From: Prochlorococcus sp. AG-363-L02
GTDB lineage: Bacteria > Cyanobacteriota > Cyanobacteriia > PCC-6307 > Cyanobiaceae
Length of the DNA stretch: 64,000 nt
NCBI GenBank assembly: GCA_003280185.1
Contig: QCFP01000002.1
Coordinates: 14,024-78,023, forward strand
Reading direction: 5' to 3'
Shown here: positions 1-11,426 of the stretch, piece by piece
Numbering within the stretch: position 1 is the first letter of the stretch
Layout of the letters: each line of letters begins with the position of its first letter
Program-made: the position numbers and the translations under genes
The notes under the pieces: generated by a model
Seen by the model: the letters and a program-made list of their open reading frames with translations, nothing else
Told to the model about the DNA's origin: nothing
The model's database searches: none

Positions 1-97
1 GCCAGGCAATTGCAATTTGTAGCTTGGCGTTCTCATTGTATGAGATAGCAGCTTTGTCAAAGTTTTCTATTACTTCCTGATGCCACAGTTGTTTCAT
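1..97 (-). CDS. bioC: BioC, malonyl-ACP O-methyltransferase (5' end only)
   Basis: Only the first 32 codons lie in the window; the gene continues beyond position 1. The peptide starts MKQLWHQEVIENF and goes on DKAAISYNENAKLQIAIA, which fits the BioC N-terminal pattern (F-x-x-AA-x-x-Y ... A-x-LQ). BioC methylates malonyl-ACP so that fatty acid synthesis can build the pimeloyl moiety of biotin. The ATG at 97-95 overlaps the TGA of the upstream bioK gene (ATGA), so the two are probably translationally coupled. The call rests on a short N-terminus plus the biotin gene context. Confidence 0.72.
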   Translation of the reverse strand, partial: MKQLWHQEVIENFDKAAISYNENAKLQIAIAW

Positions 98-810
98 TTG
101 GATGACTCCAACCAGTGCTCAATTCTTTCAATTAGACCATAAACTAATAAAGAATGACCTACACCTTTAAGCCTCCATTCAGTAGGCTTGGTCTGTTGTT
201 TTAGAGTTAATTCGTCTAGAAGGAACTGTTGAACCTCAGGGAGGACAATTGTATCTTCTTGTGCATTAACTACAAGCACTTTTGCTGCTTGAGATATTCC
301 TTCAGGAAGACCACTAGTCCCAATTAGCAGGGCAAGGTCTTCTTGAAGTTTTTTTCTACCTTTGTTAGTCAGGGGTTTGTGGATAGGTCCTGAAGGGAGA
401 GAATTCAGAGGAGCTGGGTAGGAAGCTTTTGTTAGGAAGTTGTTTAGCATTTTTTGTTCTTCATCTGTCCCTAATTGGTTCTGCATCCCTTTTAAAGCTG
501 CCAAAAGAGCTCGATTGTTTCTGCCGTTTGGGAGGAACTTGCTAAAGCTAGCCAGAAGCACAAGATGGGTGGCATGTGCATAAATCTTTTTGGGCACTAG
601 ATGAGGCCCAAGAGAATGAGCAATTACTACTCTTTTAATTTTTCCTGAGCTCGTTCCTATGCTCTGCCAACTTGGGGAAGACAAGGGAAGTTCTCCATAG
701 CCTCTCTCTGCGCTTTGCCATTGCCACTCATTATCTCGAAAAAATCTTTCCCAATTTTCCCAAGATGAGCTATCACTTCCCCAGCCATGCATTGCGTAAA
801 TTTCTTTCAT
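94..810 (-). CDS. bioK: Alpha/beta hydrolase, probable pimeloyl-ACP methyl ester esterase (BioK type)
   Basis: A 238-residue protein with alpha/beta-hydrolase features: an N-terminal 'MHGWGSDSSSWE' oxyanion-hole segment, a nucleophile elbow 'AHSLGPH' (Ser near residue 66) and a C-terminal 'GVGHSLL' that would supply the catalytic His. It lies between bioF and bioC with ATGA overlaps on both sides. This is where the BioH-replacing esterase BioK sits in marine cyanobacteria. Its inferred role is to remove the methyl ester from pimeloyl-ACP methyl ester and end the BioC-primed chain. Esterases of this step are very diverse, so the assignment relies on context as much as on motifs. Confidence 0.72.
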   Translation of the reverse strand: MKEIYAMHGWGSDSSSWENWERFFRDNEWQWQSAERGYGELPLSSPSWQSIGTSSGKIKRVVIAHSLGPHLVPKKIYAHATHLVLLASFSKFLPNGRNNRALLAALKGMQNQLGTDEEQKMLNNFLTKASYPAPLNSLPSGPIHKPLTNKGRKKLQEDLALLIGTSGLPEGISQAAKVLVVNAQEDTIVLPEVQQFLLDELTLKQQTKPTEWRLKGVGHSLLVYGLIERIEHWLESSK

Positions 811-1946
811 TTTTCTTTTAGGGCCTTAATGACTTTCTCTAAGGTTTGATCAGGCAGCTTTTTGCGAATAACAAGACGCAGTCTGGATGAGCCTTCTGGG
901 ACAGTGGGCGGTCTTATGGCTGCACTTAGTAAGCCTTTTCTTTCAAGTTGTTTTTGTTGGTAAAGAGTGGTCTCATCTGACCCCATCAAAATAGGAAGAA
1001 TTGGCCCTTCACCATTTGGAATTTCCCAGCCATTTTCTCTAAGCTTTATACGCCATATCTTTGCCTGTTTTAGTAGCTCAATGCCCCAATGACTATTTGC
1101 TTTTATTAGGCTTAATGAAGCAAGAGCAGCAGAGGCTAATGGTGGCGCCAATGCAGTTGTATAACGAAACCCCCCACTGGTCTGGAGTAATTGTTCTCCA
1201 ATTAAAGTGTTAGTGGCTAAGAATGCACCTCCGCTTCCAAAGGCTTTGCCGAAGGTCCCACTTATCATTACTAATGGATCCTCTATTGCATGGCTAAGAC
1301 CTTTCCCTTTCAGCCCCATTATGCCAAGCGCATGTGCTTCATCTACAAGCATCTTTGCTCCATATTGATCACATAAACATGTCATCTTTTTTAGATCAGG
1401 ACTTGTTCCTTGCATGCTAAATAGACTTTCAGTAACCACTAAAGGTTTGGATTTAGGATCTCTTTTTGTGCATCTTTGAAGGCATCTTTCTAAATCTTCA
1501 CAGCTATTATGTGCAAATCGATGTAATTTAGCTCCAGAGGCTTTTATTCCTACTAGAAGAGAATAGTGGCATAATCTATCTGCGATTATTGGTGTTTGCC
1601 GATTGGCTAATGCCATCACAGCCGCAATATTAGCTTGGAATCCACTTGGGAAGAGGAAGACTTTTTCTCTTCCAAGCCAATCAGAAAGTGCACTCTCGAG
1701 AGATTGATGAATTAGTCGACTACCTGTCACAAATCTAGAGCCTCCTGCTCCAACACCTTCCTGAGAGGAGGATTCTTGGGCTGCTTGGATTACTACAGGA
1801 TGTCGACTTAGACCCAGATAGTCATTGCTGGCAAGGTCAATTAGTGATTGTGACTGTTTGGAATCATTAGCAAAAAATTCTGCTTCCCTAGGTCCCGGCC
1901 TCAAAATCCTGAGATGACGAAGTCTTGATTGAGGGATATCAGGCAT
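807..1946 (-). CDS. bioF: 8-amino-7-oxononanoate synthase
   Basis: A 379-residue fold-type I PLP enzyme that condenses pimeloyl-ACP (or -CoA) with alanine in biotin synthesis. Visible landmarks are 'DLASNDYLGLSRHP' near the N-terminus, 'GAGGSRFVTGS', 'LFPSGFQAN', the cofactor-binding 'VDEAHALGIMG', and 'GTFGKAFGSGG' containing the Schiff-base lysine. The length is typical for BioF. The gene is first in the visible bioF-bioK-bioC run and its TGA overlaps the bioK ATG (ATGA at 810-807). The start is 128 bp from the divergent helicase gene, so the promoter is probably in that gap. Confidence 0.93.
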   Translation of the reverse strand: MPDIPQSRLRHLRILRPGPREAEFFANDSKQSQSLIDLASNDYLGLSRHPVVIQAAQESSSQEGVGAGGSRFVTGSRLIHQSLESALSDWLGREKVFLFPSGFQANIAAVMALANRQTPIIADRLCHYSLLVGIKASGAKLHRFAHNSCEDLERCLQRCTKRDPKSKPLVVTESLFSMQGTSPDLKKMTCLCDQYGAKMLVDEAHALGIMGLKGKGLSHAIEDPLVMISGTFGKAFGSGGAFLATNTLIGEQLLQTSGGFRYTTALAPPLASAALASLSLIKANSHWGIELLKQAKIWRIKLRENGWEIPNGEGPILPILMGSDETTLYQQKQLERKGLLSAAIRPPTVPEGSSRLRLVIRKKLPDQTLEKVIKALKEK

Positions 1947-2074
1947 TGTTTCTAATTCGAAAAAGGCTTCTGGGAAAGGGGCTCTTGGTAAAAGAAACTT
2001 TGAGCGTTGTGCATAAAGGAGCTTTTGGGTCCGATTTCTTTATTTTGCTTACTAGGATTGAATCTATGAGCTAA

Positions 2075-4843
2075 GTGGCTCATGTCACGACTTTTTCTGA
2101 CTTGACCAAGGTCGATTTGAATCCTCTTTCGATTTTTCCTTTCAAGCTGGATGGATTTCAGCTTGAGGCTATTGATTCGTTGAATCAAGGACATTCTGTA
2201 GTTGTGAGTGCCCCAACGGGCTCAGGGAAGACTTTGGTTGGTGAATACTCAATACACCGTGCAATTGCTCATGGGAGCAGAGTGTTTTATACCACTCCTC
2301 TTAAAGCACTTTCTAATCAGAAGCTTAGAGATTTTCGCGAGCAGTTTGGACATGAAAATGTAGGCCTAATGACTGGTGATTTGTCCGTGAATCGCGATGC
2401 ATCAGTGGTTGTTATGACAACAGAGATTTTTAGGAACATGCTTTATATAGAGGCAGATCAGAAGAGTGACCCATTAGAGAAAGTGGAAACAGTGGTTTTT
2501 GATGAGTGTCATTACATGAATGATTCTCAAAGGGGTACTGTTTGGGAGGAATCAATTATTCATTGCCCATCCAACATTCAGTTAGTTGCATTGTCGGCAA
2601 CTGTTGCCAATGCTGGCCAATTAACTGATTGGATTAATGAAGTACATGGGCCTACGAAATTAGTCGTTAGCAAATATAGGCCTGTTCCTTTATTTTTTAG
2701 CTTTTGTAGTTTTAAGGGCCTGCATCAATTACTTAATGAGAAAGGCACCGGCCTACATCCAAATTGCAAAATCTGGCGATCACCTAAGGGGAATAAGCGC
2801 AAGGCTCGCTCCTCAAAGCCCCTCCAACCGAAGTCTCCAAGTACCAAGTTTGTTGTGGAACAAATGGGAGAGAGAGAAATGTTGCCAGCAATTTATTTCA
2901 TATTTAGTAGGCGCGGTTGTGATAGGGCTTTGGAGGAGATGGGAGCTCTTTGTTTGGTAACACCATCTGAACAGGTCTTGCTTCGTGAGCGTCTTAGTCA
3001 ATACAGCGAGGTTCATCCTGAAGCTGTGCGCGATGGAATACATTCGGATGCTCTTTTGCGTGGGATAGCTGCTCATCATGCTGGTGTCTTACCAGCATGG
3101 AAGGAATTAATTGAGGAGTTGTTTCAGCGGGGATTAGTGAAAGTTGTTTTTGCAACTGAGACTTTGGCGGCTGGTATCAATATGCCTGCAAGAAGTACTG
3201 TAATTTCTGTGCTTTCCAAGCGCTCTGATAGAGGTCATCGGGCATTGATGGGTAGTGAGTTCCTTCAGATGGCCGGACGGGCAGGTCGAAGAGGGCTTGA
3301 TTCAAAGGGTTATGTAGTCACCGTACAAAGTCGCTTTGAGGGAGTGCGAGAAGCAGGGCAGCTTGCTATTAGCCAGGCGGATCCTCTTGTCAGTCAGTTT
3401 GCGCCAAGTTACGGCATGGTCTTAAACCTTCTCCAACACCACACTTTAGATAAGGCTAGAGAAATGATTGAGCGAAGTTTTGGACGTTATCTCGCAAGCC
3501 TTGATTTAGCAGATGAAGAGCAACTAATTGAACAGCTGAGGAGTCAGTTGAGTGAATTGAATGATGTTGCTGGAGATATACCTTGGCAAGACTTTGAGAT
3601 ATATGAGAAACATCGTGGACGATTGCGTGAAGAACGAAGACTTTTACGCATTCTTCAACAGCAGGCTGAGGAGACACTAGCTAACGAACTTACGTTGGCA
3701 TTACAATTTGCAAGTGTAGGGACTTTGGTAAGCATTAAGTCTCATCAATTGAAAGCTGGTGTGACACCTGCTGTGATAGTTGAGAAATGCGATGGACCAG
3801 GACAGTTTCCCTTATTACTTTGTTTGACAGATAAGAATATTTGGCTTTTATTACCGTGCCATTCAGTCGTAAGCATTCATGCAGAATTGAGTTGTTTAAA
3901 TGTTAGCGAAATTAAGAGACCTGATTTATCTCGATCTGGAGAGATATGTCATGGTAATGATCAAAGTAGAGAAATTTCTCTTGCAGTTTCAGATATTTCT
4001 AAGCGCCATGAGATGCGCAGGCCACAATATGATTTAGCAGGTGAAGTGATTGCACAGGTTGAGTTGGTTAATAGCCTGGAGAAAGAGTTAGAGAGTCAAC
4101 CTGCACATCGATGGGGTGATCGAAAGAAATTGAAAAAACATCGCCGTCGGATGGAACAGTTAGATTACGAGATAAAGGAACGTCAATTGCTTTTGCATCA
4201 AAGAGCCAACCATCATTGGGAAACTTTTTTATCTTTAATAGATATTCTTCAGTATTTTGGATGTCTCGAAGAGTTAACTCCTACTCAAATGGGACGTACG
4301 GTTGTTTCTTTGAGAGGTGATAACGAGCTTTGGCTAGGTCTTTCTTTAATGAGCGGACATTTAGATGATTTGCCTCCACCAGAACTTGCAGCAGTATTCC
4401 AAGCTATTAGTAGCGATGTGAATCGACCAGATCTTTGGAGTGGATATCCAACCCCTCATAAAGCTGACGAAGCTTTAAATGACTTAAATGGTTTGAGACG
4501 AGAGCTTTTAAGGATGCAGGAACAGCACCAACTGTTTATTCCTGCATGGTTTGAATCAGAATTGATGGGCCTTGTAGATGCATGGGCAAGAGGTACGTCT
4601 TGGGGTGATTTGATTTCAAATACCTCTTTGGATGAAGGAGATGTTGTTCGAATAATGCGGAGAACAGTTGATTTGCTTTCCCAAGTCCCCTATTGCGAGT
4701 TGGTGACTGAGCGACTTCAAAAAAATGCACGAATTGCTTTGAAAGCAATTAATCGTTTCCCAGTTTGTGAGGCATATGACCTTATTAATGAGGCTGAAGC
4801 AGAGAAAAGAGGTTTAAACCCTGCGACAGAACGTGTTTCATAG
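2075..4843 (+). CDS. Ski2/Mtr4-like DEAD/DEAH-box RNA helicase with DSHCT domain
   Basis: A 922-residue superfamily 2 helicase starting at a GTG. Walker A 'SAPTGSGKT' is at about residues 45-53, the DEVH-box variant 'DECH' at 143-146, motif III 'LSATVAN' near 171, and 'QMAGRAGRRGLD' (motif VI) near 400. The C-terminal part, with 'PTQMGRTVVSLRGDNELWLGLSL' (shown here as two joined short motifs, PTQMGRTV and GDNELWLG), matches the DSHCT domain of Ski2/Mtr4 proteins. Cyanobacteria commonly carry one such gene; a role in RNA turnover or ribosome maturation is inferred from the family. It ends 18 bp before the convergent fumC stop. Confidence 0.9.
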   Translation: MAHVTTFSDLTKVDLNPLSIFPFKLDGFQLEAIDSLNQGHSVVVSAPTGSGKTLVGEYSIHRAIAHGSRVFYTTPLKALSNQKLRDFREQFGHENVGLMTGDLSVNRDASVVVMTTEIFRNMLYIEADQKSDPLEKVETVVFDECHYMNDSQRGTVWEESIIHCPSNIQLVALSATVANAGQLTDWINEVHGPTKLVVSKYRPVPLFFSFCSFKGLHQLLNEKGTGLHPNCKIWRSPKGNKRKARSSKPLQPKSPSTKFVVEQMGEREMLPAIYFIFSRRGCDRALEEMGALCLVTPSEQVLLRERLSQYSEVHPEAVRDGIHSDALLRGIAAHHAGVLPAWKELIEELFQRGLVKVVFATETLAAGINMPARSTVISVLSKRSDRGHRALMGSEFLQMAGRAGRRGLDSKGYVVTVQSRFEGVREAGQLAISQADPLVSQFAPSYGMVLNLLQHHTLDKAREMIERSFGRYLASLDLADEEQLIEQLRSQLSELNDVAGDIPWQDFEIYEKHRGRLREERRLLRILQQQAEETLANELTLALQFASVGTLVSIKSHQLKAGVTPAVIVEKCDGPGQFPLLLCLTDKNIWLLLPCHSVVSIHAELSCLNVSEIKRPDLSRSGEICHGNDQSREISLAVSDISKRHEMRRPQYDLAGEVIAQVELVNSLEKELESQPAHRWGDRKKLKKHRRRMEQLDYEIKERQLLLHQRANHHWETFLSLIDILQYFGCLEELTPTQMGRTVVSLRGDNELWLGLSLMSGHLDDLPPPELAAVFQAISSDVNRPDLWSGYPTPHKADEALNDLNGLRRELLRMQEQHQLFIPAWFESELMGLVDAWARGTSWGDLISNTSLDEGDVVRIMRRTVDLLSQVPYCELVTERLQKNARIALKAINRFPVCEAYDLINEAEAEKRGLNPATERVS

Positions 4844-4861
4844 CAGCATTAACCGGGAGTC

Positions 4862-6262
4862 TTAAGGAGTTGGACTAGTCATCTTTTCAGGATCAATAAT
4901 TCGATCAAATTCATCGCCACTTATATAATTAAGCTTAAGAGAGGCCTGCCGTAAGCTTAAGTTATTTTCATGAGCATATTTAGCAATTTCACTTGCTTTA
5001 TTATAGCCAATTACTGGTGCTAATGCTGTTACAAGCATAAGAGAATTTTGTAGATAATCGTTTATTTTTGATCGATTTGCTTCCATCCCTTCAATCATCC
5101 CTATTCGACAGGACTTGCATGCATCATGCAGCAAATTAATACTATGAAGCAGATTGAATCCTATTAGGGGCTTGTAGGTATTCATTTGGAGATGACCTCC
5201 GCTCCCGGCCATTGCTACAGCCGCCTCAAGCCCCATGACTTGAGTGCAAACCATTGACATTGATTCACATTGAGTAGGATTTATTTTGCCAGGCATTATT
5301 GAACTACCTGGCTCATTGGCTGGGAGGCTTAATTCTCCTAAGCCTGTACGAGGCCCACAAGAAAGAAGGCGGATGTCATTTACGATCTTTAGAAGTGTGA
5401 TTGCAAGCATCTTGAGTTGAGCCATTGCATTTACTAGCCCATCATGATTTGCCATAACAGCGAACTTGTTGTTTGCTGGGAAGAAAGGTAGACCAGTAAT
5501 TGTTTTTAGAGTCTTGGTGATTTCAATATCAAAGCCAGCAGGTGTGTTTAGGCCTGTGCCAACTGCTGTGCCGCCTAGAGGCAAAGGGTAAAGTTCAGTG
5601 AGACTTTGTTGAATACGGGAGTAAGCATGAATCACTTGATCTCTCCAGGCAGAAGCCTCCTGCCCAAGGGTTAGTGGTACAGCATCTTGTAAATGTGTAC
5701 GGCCAACTTTAATTATCTCACCCCAACCTTTGCTTTTATTATCAATAGCTTGGATGAACAATTTTAGCTCAGGCAATAGTCTGTTTTTAAGGCTAATTGC
5801 TGCTGCAATATGAATCGCAGAGGGGAAAACATCGTTAGTTGACTGTGATTTATTTACATCATCATTTGGGTGTAAAGGTTTTTGGCTTCCAAGATGTTCA
5901 CCAGTTTCTTTTGCAATGATATTGCTGATAACTTCGTTGATATTCATGTTGGTTTGTGTCCCGCTACCCGTTTGCCAGACACGAAGCGGAAACTGATTGT
6001 CAAATGAACCATTAGCAATTGATTTTGCGGCTTTAACGATTTGATCTTTTTTAGAGTTTTCCAGTAGACCGAAATGTTCATTCACGATTGCTGCTGCTTG
6101 TTTAATTAAAGCAAGTGCATGGATTATTTCAGTAGGAATAGTATCTTCAGTAATTGCAAAGTTCTTTAGTGATCTTTGAGTCTGAGCGCCCCATAAGACA
6201 TCAGCTGGTACCTCGATAGGGCCAATGCTGTCATGCTCAATGCGAACTACTGGTTTAGTCAT
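4862..6262 (-). CDS. fumC: Fumarate hydratase class II
   Basis: A 466-residue member of the fumarase/aspartase superfamily that interconverts fumarate and malate. The superfamily signature 'GSSIMPGKINPTQ' is intact, as are 'SGTQTNMNINEV' and 'VGRTHLQDAVPLTLGQE'. The length is standard for FumC. It lies next to purB, another enzyme of the same superfamily that releases fumarate during purine synthesis. The two genes are separated by 153 bp, so they may be transcribed separately. Confidence 0.96.
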   Translation of the reverse strand: MTKPVVRIEHDSIGPIEVPADVLWGAQTQRSLKNFAITEDTIPTEIIHALALIKQAAAIVNEHFGLLENSKKDQIVKAAKSIANGSFDNQFPLRVWQTGSGTQTNMNINEVISNIIAKETGEHLGSQKPLHPNDDVNKSQSTNDVFPSAIHIAAAISLKNRLLPELKLFIQAIDNKSKGWGEIIKVGRTHLQDAVPLTLGQEASAWRDQVIHAYSRIQQSLTELYPLPLGGTAVGTGLNTPAGFDIEITKTLKTITGLPFFPANNKFAVMANHDGLVNAMAQLKMLAITLLKIVNDIRLLSCGPRTGLGELSLPANEPGSSIMPGKINPTQCESMSMVCTQVMGLEAAVAMAGSGGHLQMNTYKPLIGFNLLHSINLLHDACKSCRIGMIEGMEANRSKINDYLQNSLMLVTALAPVIGYNKASEIAKYAHENNLSLRQASLKLNYISGDEFDRIIDPEKMTSPTP

Positions 6263-6415
6263 TCATCCTTTGTTGATGGAGATGGATCCTTTAGAACACA
6301 TAACTTACTTTCTTAAGAGCTTGAATAAGTAAGCTCTCAACTTTATATTAGGAGTTTTTGCGAATTTGTAAAACTTCTGCTTGAAACACTTTCCTCATTA
6401 GATTATATGATTCAT

Positions 6416-7711
6416 TTATAGGCCCAGCCTTTCCCATATTATATCTAGATTTGATTCATATGAGTCGGTGTTAAAGCAATTGGCAAGGTGATCTGCTTTT
6501 AATACTGAAAGAACTTCATTGTCTGATTCAAGGTTTTTTCGGAAATTGCCCTCTTCTTTATTCCAGGCTGAATGTGCATTTCGTTGAACAATTTGATATG
6601 CTTTCTCTCGACTCATTCCACACTCAACAAGAGCTAAAAGAACTCTTTGGCTGAAGACTACCCCCCCATAAATATTCATGTTTCGCTTCATATTTTCAGG
6701 ATAGATGCCAAGACCTTGCATGATTTGTGTCATTTCTCTTAGCATAAAATGAAGTGTTGTTGAACAGTCAGGGAGCATCATTCTTTCAGTTGAACTATGG
6801 CTAATGTCTCTTTCATGCCAAAGAGCGACATTCTCAATTGCTGCGATTACATATCCTCGTAAAACTCTTGATAAGCCGCTAATTCTTTCACTTCGAATAG
6901 GGTTTCTTTTGTGAGGCATGGCAGAGCTGCCTTTTTGACCCTTGGCAAAGTTTTCTTCTACCTCAAGGACATCAGTACGCTGTAGATTTCTGATTTCCGT
7001 TGCAAATCTATCTAGCGAAGCACCTATTAAAGCAAGGGTTTGAACATAATCAGCATGACGATCTCGCGAGATTACTTGTGTACTAGCTGTATCAGGTGTA
7101 AGACCAAGCTTTTGACATGCAAGACGTTCAACCTCTGGATCGGTGTTTGCATAGTTGCCCATAGCACCACTTATTTGACCTACGGAAATATCTTTTTCTA
7201 GGCGTTCTAGGCGAAGTCCGTTTCGTTTGGTCTCTGCTAGCCAGCCTGCAAGTTTGAATCCAAATGTGATTGGCTCTCCATGTATTGCATGCGACCGTCC
7301 GATCATGACGGTGTTTTTATGTTGCTTAGCGAGTGAATAGATTGCGACTTCAAGTTGATTCAACTCTTCCTTCAACAATTCCACAGAAGCTTTCATTTGG
7401 AGTGCCAAGCCAGTATCAAGTACATCGCTACTGGTCATTCCTAAATGGATGAAGCGCCCTGCATCTCCAACATGTTCATTTACGTTTGTGAGGAATGCAA
7501 TGACATCGTGACGTACCTCAGCTTCGATTTCCAGAATCCTGTTCTCGTCAAAGGCAGCTTTTTGACGGATCTGGGTCATTGCATCATGGGGTATTCTTCC
7601 TAGCTCAAAATTTGCTTCGCAAGCAGCGATCTCAACGTCTAGCCAGCTTTGGTATTTGGCCCTGTCATTCCAGACATGGCTCATTTCAGGGAGAGTGTAT
7701 CTATCAATCAA
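6416..7711 (-). CDS. purB: Adenylosuccinate lyase
   Basis: A 431-residue lyase of the fumarase/aspartase superfamily acting at two steps of purine synthesis (SAICAR and adenylosuccinate cleavage). The signature loop 'GSSAMPHKRNP' is present, together with 'RSHAIHGEPITFG' and 'MTSSDVLDT'. The start MIDRYTLPEMS is the conserved PurB N-terminus. Length and motifs are ordinary. The next gene upstream on this strand starts 44 bp away. Confidence 0.97.
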   Translation of the reverse strand: MIDRYTLPEMSHVWNDRAKYQSWLDVEIAACEANFELGRIPHDAMTQIRQKAAFDENRILEIEAEVRHDVIAFLTNVNEHVGDAGRFIHLGMTSSDVLDTGLALQMKASVELLKEELNQLEVAIYSLAKQHKNTVMIGRSHAIHGEPITFGFKLAGWLAETKRNGLRLERLEKDISVGQISGAMGNYANTDPEVERLACQKLGLTPDTASTQVISRDRHADYVQTLALIGASLDRFATEIRNLQRTDVLEVEENFAKGQKGSSAMPHKRNPIRSERISGLSRVLRGYVIAAIENVALWHERDISHSSTERMMLPDCSTTLHFMLREMTQIMQGLGIYPENMKRNMNIYGGVVFSQRVLLALVECGMSREKAYQIVQRNAHSAWNKEEGNFRKNLESDNEVLSVLKADHLANCFNTDSYESNLDIIWERLGL

Positions 7712-7755
7712 TGGTTCTTAAATGCCTTTGAGTTTGTTGAACTTAAACCCTTTTA

Positions 7756-8022
7756 TCATGCAGATTTCAGACGGTAGTGCTCTACTTCCCAATGCACACA
7801 TTGTCCCCAGGCTTGTTGACGAACCCAGCAACGACCACCTTTGCAGTTGATGACTTCAAAAGGCGGGAGATCACTTGGTTGATTGTCTAAGGTAACGAAA
7901 CATCCTGGCTGTAGAAGTTCAAGCACCTTTTTGGATTTTGCGATATACAAGCCATACAAGTTTTTGCGGCCTTTTTGCTTTTTTCGCTGTTGTGATGGCT
8001 TATTAGGTTTAGGAGGAGACAT
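7756..8022 (-). CDS. Conserved small basic protein of unknown function
   Basis: An 88-residue protein with a very basic N-terminus (PKPNKPSQQRKKQKGRK) followed by a compact, Trp- and Cys-containing part ending 'GGRCWVRQQAWGQCVHWE'. It looks like small hypothetical proteins kept across marine picocyanobacteria, but I cannot assign a function. The basic head could bind nucleic acid. It stands upstream of purB on the same strand. Confidence 0.72.
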   Translation of the reverse strand: MSPPKPNKPSQQRKKQKGRKNLYGLYIAKSKKVLELLQPGCFVTLDNQPSDLPPFEVINCKGGRCWVRQQAWGQCVHWEVEHYRLKSA

Positions 8023-8116
8023 TCCTTGGAGTTCTTGTTTGAATGATCTTCATGGGTTTTTGCCCTTTTTTGCTCAGTTGATTGGTTTTTGTTCGGTTTT
8101 TATCTGAATTTCAGCA

Positions 8117-9520
<1,404 letters not shown>

Positions 9521-9720
9521 AAACAGCTAATTAGCTTGTGCTGACCTATTAGGGGGTCTAGCGGCTAATTCTGATGTTGCGGTTGTTACCAATTCCAGAT
9601 TTGAGGTGGTGAAAGTTCATTTGAATTTGGATTTGAGTAAAATTTGTTTTGATTCTCAAAATAGTTTTGGTATAGATATAAAATTTGCTTAGACCGAGTA
9701 TCAATGGAGGGGAAATTGTT

Positions 9721-10137
9721 TTGCTTGAGAGTAAAACTGATTCAGCGACAGAATCTCCTCTATATGGAGAAAGGGCAATTAAGGAATCAAGGTTAATTTG
9801 CTTTGAAAACCCAAATAATAAAAGGCCTTATGAGATTTCTATTGAGTTGCCCGAGTTTACATGCTTATGTCCTTTTTCTGGTTACCCTGACTTTGCAATA
9901 ATTCGTCTCATTTACCAGCCTGAATTAAAAGTTTTAGAGCTTAAGTCTCTTAAGCTCTATGTAAATAGTTATCGGAACAGAACCATTTCCCATGAAGAGG
10001 TCGTCAATAGGATTCTTGATGATATTGTGGAGGCTTGCAATCCTAAGTGGGTCGAATTAGAAGCAGACTTTAATCCTAGAGGAAATGTTCACATGGTACT
10101 AAGAGTTACACATGGAAAAAAAGAGATTTTTGATTAG
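9721..10137 (+). CDS. queF: NADPH-dependent preQ0 reductase QueF
   Basis: A protein of about 138 residues of the short (YkvM-like) QueF class. It reduces 7-cyano-7-deazaguanine to preQ1 in queuosine synthesis. The thioimide-forming cysteine sits in '[12 protein letters not shown]', and '[21 protein letters not shown]' appears here as ELKSLKLY and [10 protein letters not shown], both family landmarks. I chose the TTG at 9721 because GGAGG at 9706-9710 precedes it by 10 nt; an in-frame TTG at 9685 would add 12 residues. The stop overlaps the convergent ccsB stop by 4 bases. Confidence 0.93.
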   Translation: MLESKTDSATESPLYGERAIKESRLICFENPNNKRPYEISIELPEFTCLCPFSGYPDFAIIRLIYQPELKVLELKSLKLYVNSYRNRTISHEEVVNRILDDIVEACNPKWVELEADFNPRGNVHMVLRVTHGKKEIFD

Positions 10138-11423
10138 TTTTTTATAGCTTGAGAAAGAAGGATTGGTAATTCATTCGCCAGCCCAATTAGGTTTCTATTT
10201 GATAGTCCACCCACATGAATAACAGATTCATTTGGATCTTTTATTACCCAAATCTGCTTGGTCGCAATCATGCTTAAACTTCCGCCTAAGAGGATAATCG
10301 CGAAACCTGTATATACCATTGGTACCCCTGGATCACGTTTTAAAAGTATTCCGCTTGCTGTTAGGACGTCTAATACCTGAAGGGATAGCCCATTTATTTC
10401 AATCTTCTCAGATCCAGGGCGAAGATTATTGATGAAATTTCCTTCTTCATCGAAGACTTCTATGGGACCTTTTTCATTAGAAATTGTGAGGAGTAATGGG
10501 TTCTCGCCACTAGGGCTAGTTGGAAGTACTAATCCCCAAATTTGTTCTCCTAATTCGGGAAAACTTTTTAGAGGGAGTTGGAGCTTAGGGCTATTTCCAA
10601 TCCGTACTGTTAATGCGGCCAAAGACCAGTCCGCTTGATAAATGGTCATTCCATGGATTCTTAATGGATGATTAACACTTATTTCCCAAAAGGAACTTTT
10701 AGAGGCTCCTGGTTCAATTAGTTCTAGTTTTGAACGAAATTGTTCTGGACGACCAGTCTGATCACGATCAATTTCAAATTTGTCAAGATTGATTGTTAGC
10801 TGATTTATACCATTTCGATTTAGGAGGTCAAATGATCTCCCGGGGGCTAGGAATCTTTCGATTTTTTCACCTTGTAGTGAACCCCAAACTGCTCCAATCA
10901 TCAATAGAACAATACCAAGATGTATAAGAGGAGGACCAACTCGGCCAATTACACCTTTGCGAGCTGCTAGACGATCTTGGTTGTTTTTGACTTGCCAACC
11001 TTGTTTTTTTAAGTGTTTGGTTAGGTAATTAAGCTTTTCAGTTTGTTTGGGTATAGAAAAAGTTTCTGCAAGAGCTAACTTCCCTAGCTGCTGAGGCTGT
11101 ACATAATCAACCCATTTTAAGTTCGCTCGGAGGGTTGGGATCTGTCTCCTCCAGCTACAGGTGATAAGTGATAAACCAAGCCATATTAATAAAGTCAAAA
11201 ACCACGTACTTGTGTAGACGTGGTCGAATTGAAGCGATAAAAGTAATTCTCCTTTAATTAATCCGAGCCATGGTTGCTGGTTATAGGTATTTAGATAAAC
11301 ATCTTTTGCTTGATTTTGTGGAATTATTGTCCCCAGAGCACTGGCAATCGCGATGATGAAAAGAAGAGCTATTGCAATTTTTAAATTTGAGATCCAGAAA
11401 AGTAGTCGATTGATAGTTTTCAT
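10134..11423 (-). CDS. ccsB: Cytochrome c biogenesis protein CcsB (Ccs1/ResB)
   Basis: A 429-residue membrane protein of the Ccs1/ResB family, part of the system II machinery that attaches heme to c-type cytochromes in the thylakoid lumen. Hydrophobic segments lie near residues 8-30, 70-90 and 160-180, then a large lumenal domain, then a final segment near 368-390. It follows ccdA by 3 bp, so the two form an operon. Together they would carry reductant and heme to the apocytochromes used in photosynthesis and respiration. Confidence 0.93.
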   Translation of the reverse strand: MKTINRLLFWISNLKIAIALLFIIAIASALGTIIPQNQAKDVYLNTYNQQPWLGLIKGELLLSLQFDHVYTSTWFLTLLIWLGLSLITCSWRRQIPTLRANLKWVDYVQPQQLGKLALAETFSIPKQTEKLNYLTKHLKKQGWQVKNNQDRLAARKGVIGRVGPPLIHLGIVLLMIGAVWGSLQGEKIERFLAPGRSFDLLNRNGINQLTINLDKFEIDRDQTGRPEQFRSKLELIEPGASKSSFWEISVNHPLRIHGMTIYQADWSLAALTVRIGNSPKLQLPLKSFPELGEQIWGLVLPTSPSGENPLLLTISNEKGPIEVFDEEGNFINNLRPGSEKIEINGLSLQVLDVLTASGILLKRDPGVPMVYTGFAIILLGGSLSMIATKQIWVIKDPNESVIHVGGLSNRNLIGLANELPILLSQAIKN

Positions 11424-11426
11424 GGT

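Noticed and set aside
1952..2194. Minus-strand 80-codon frame at the start of the helicase gene
   Set aside because: It overlaps conserved helicase coding sequence on the other strand and shows no recognisable domain.
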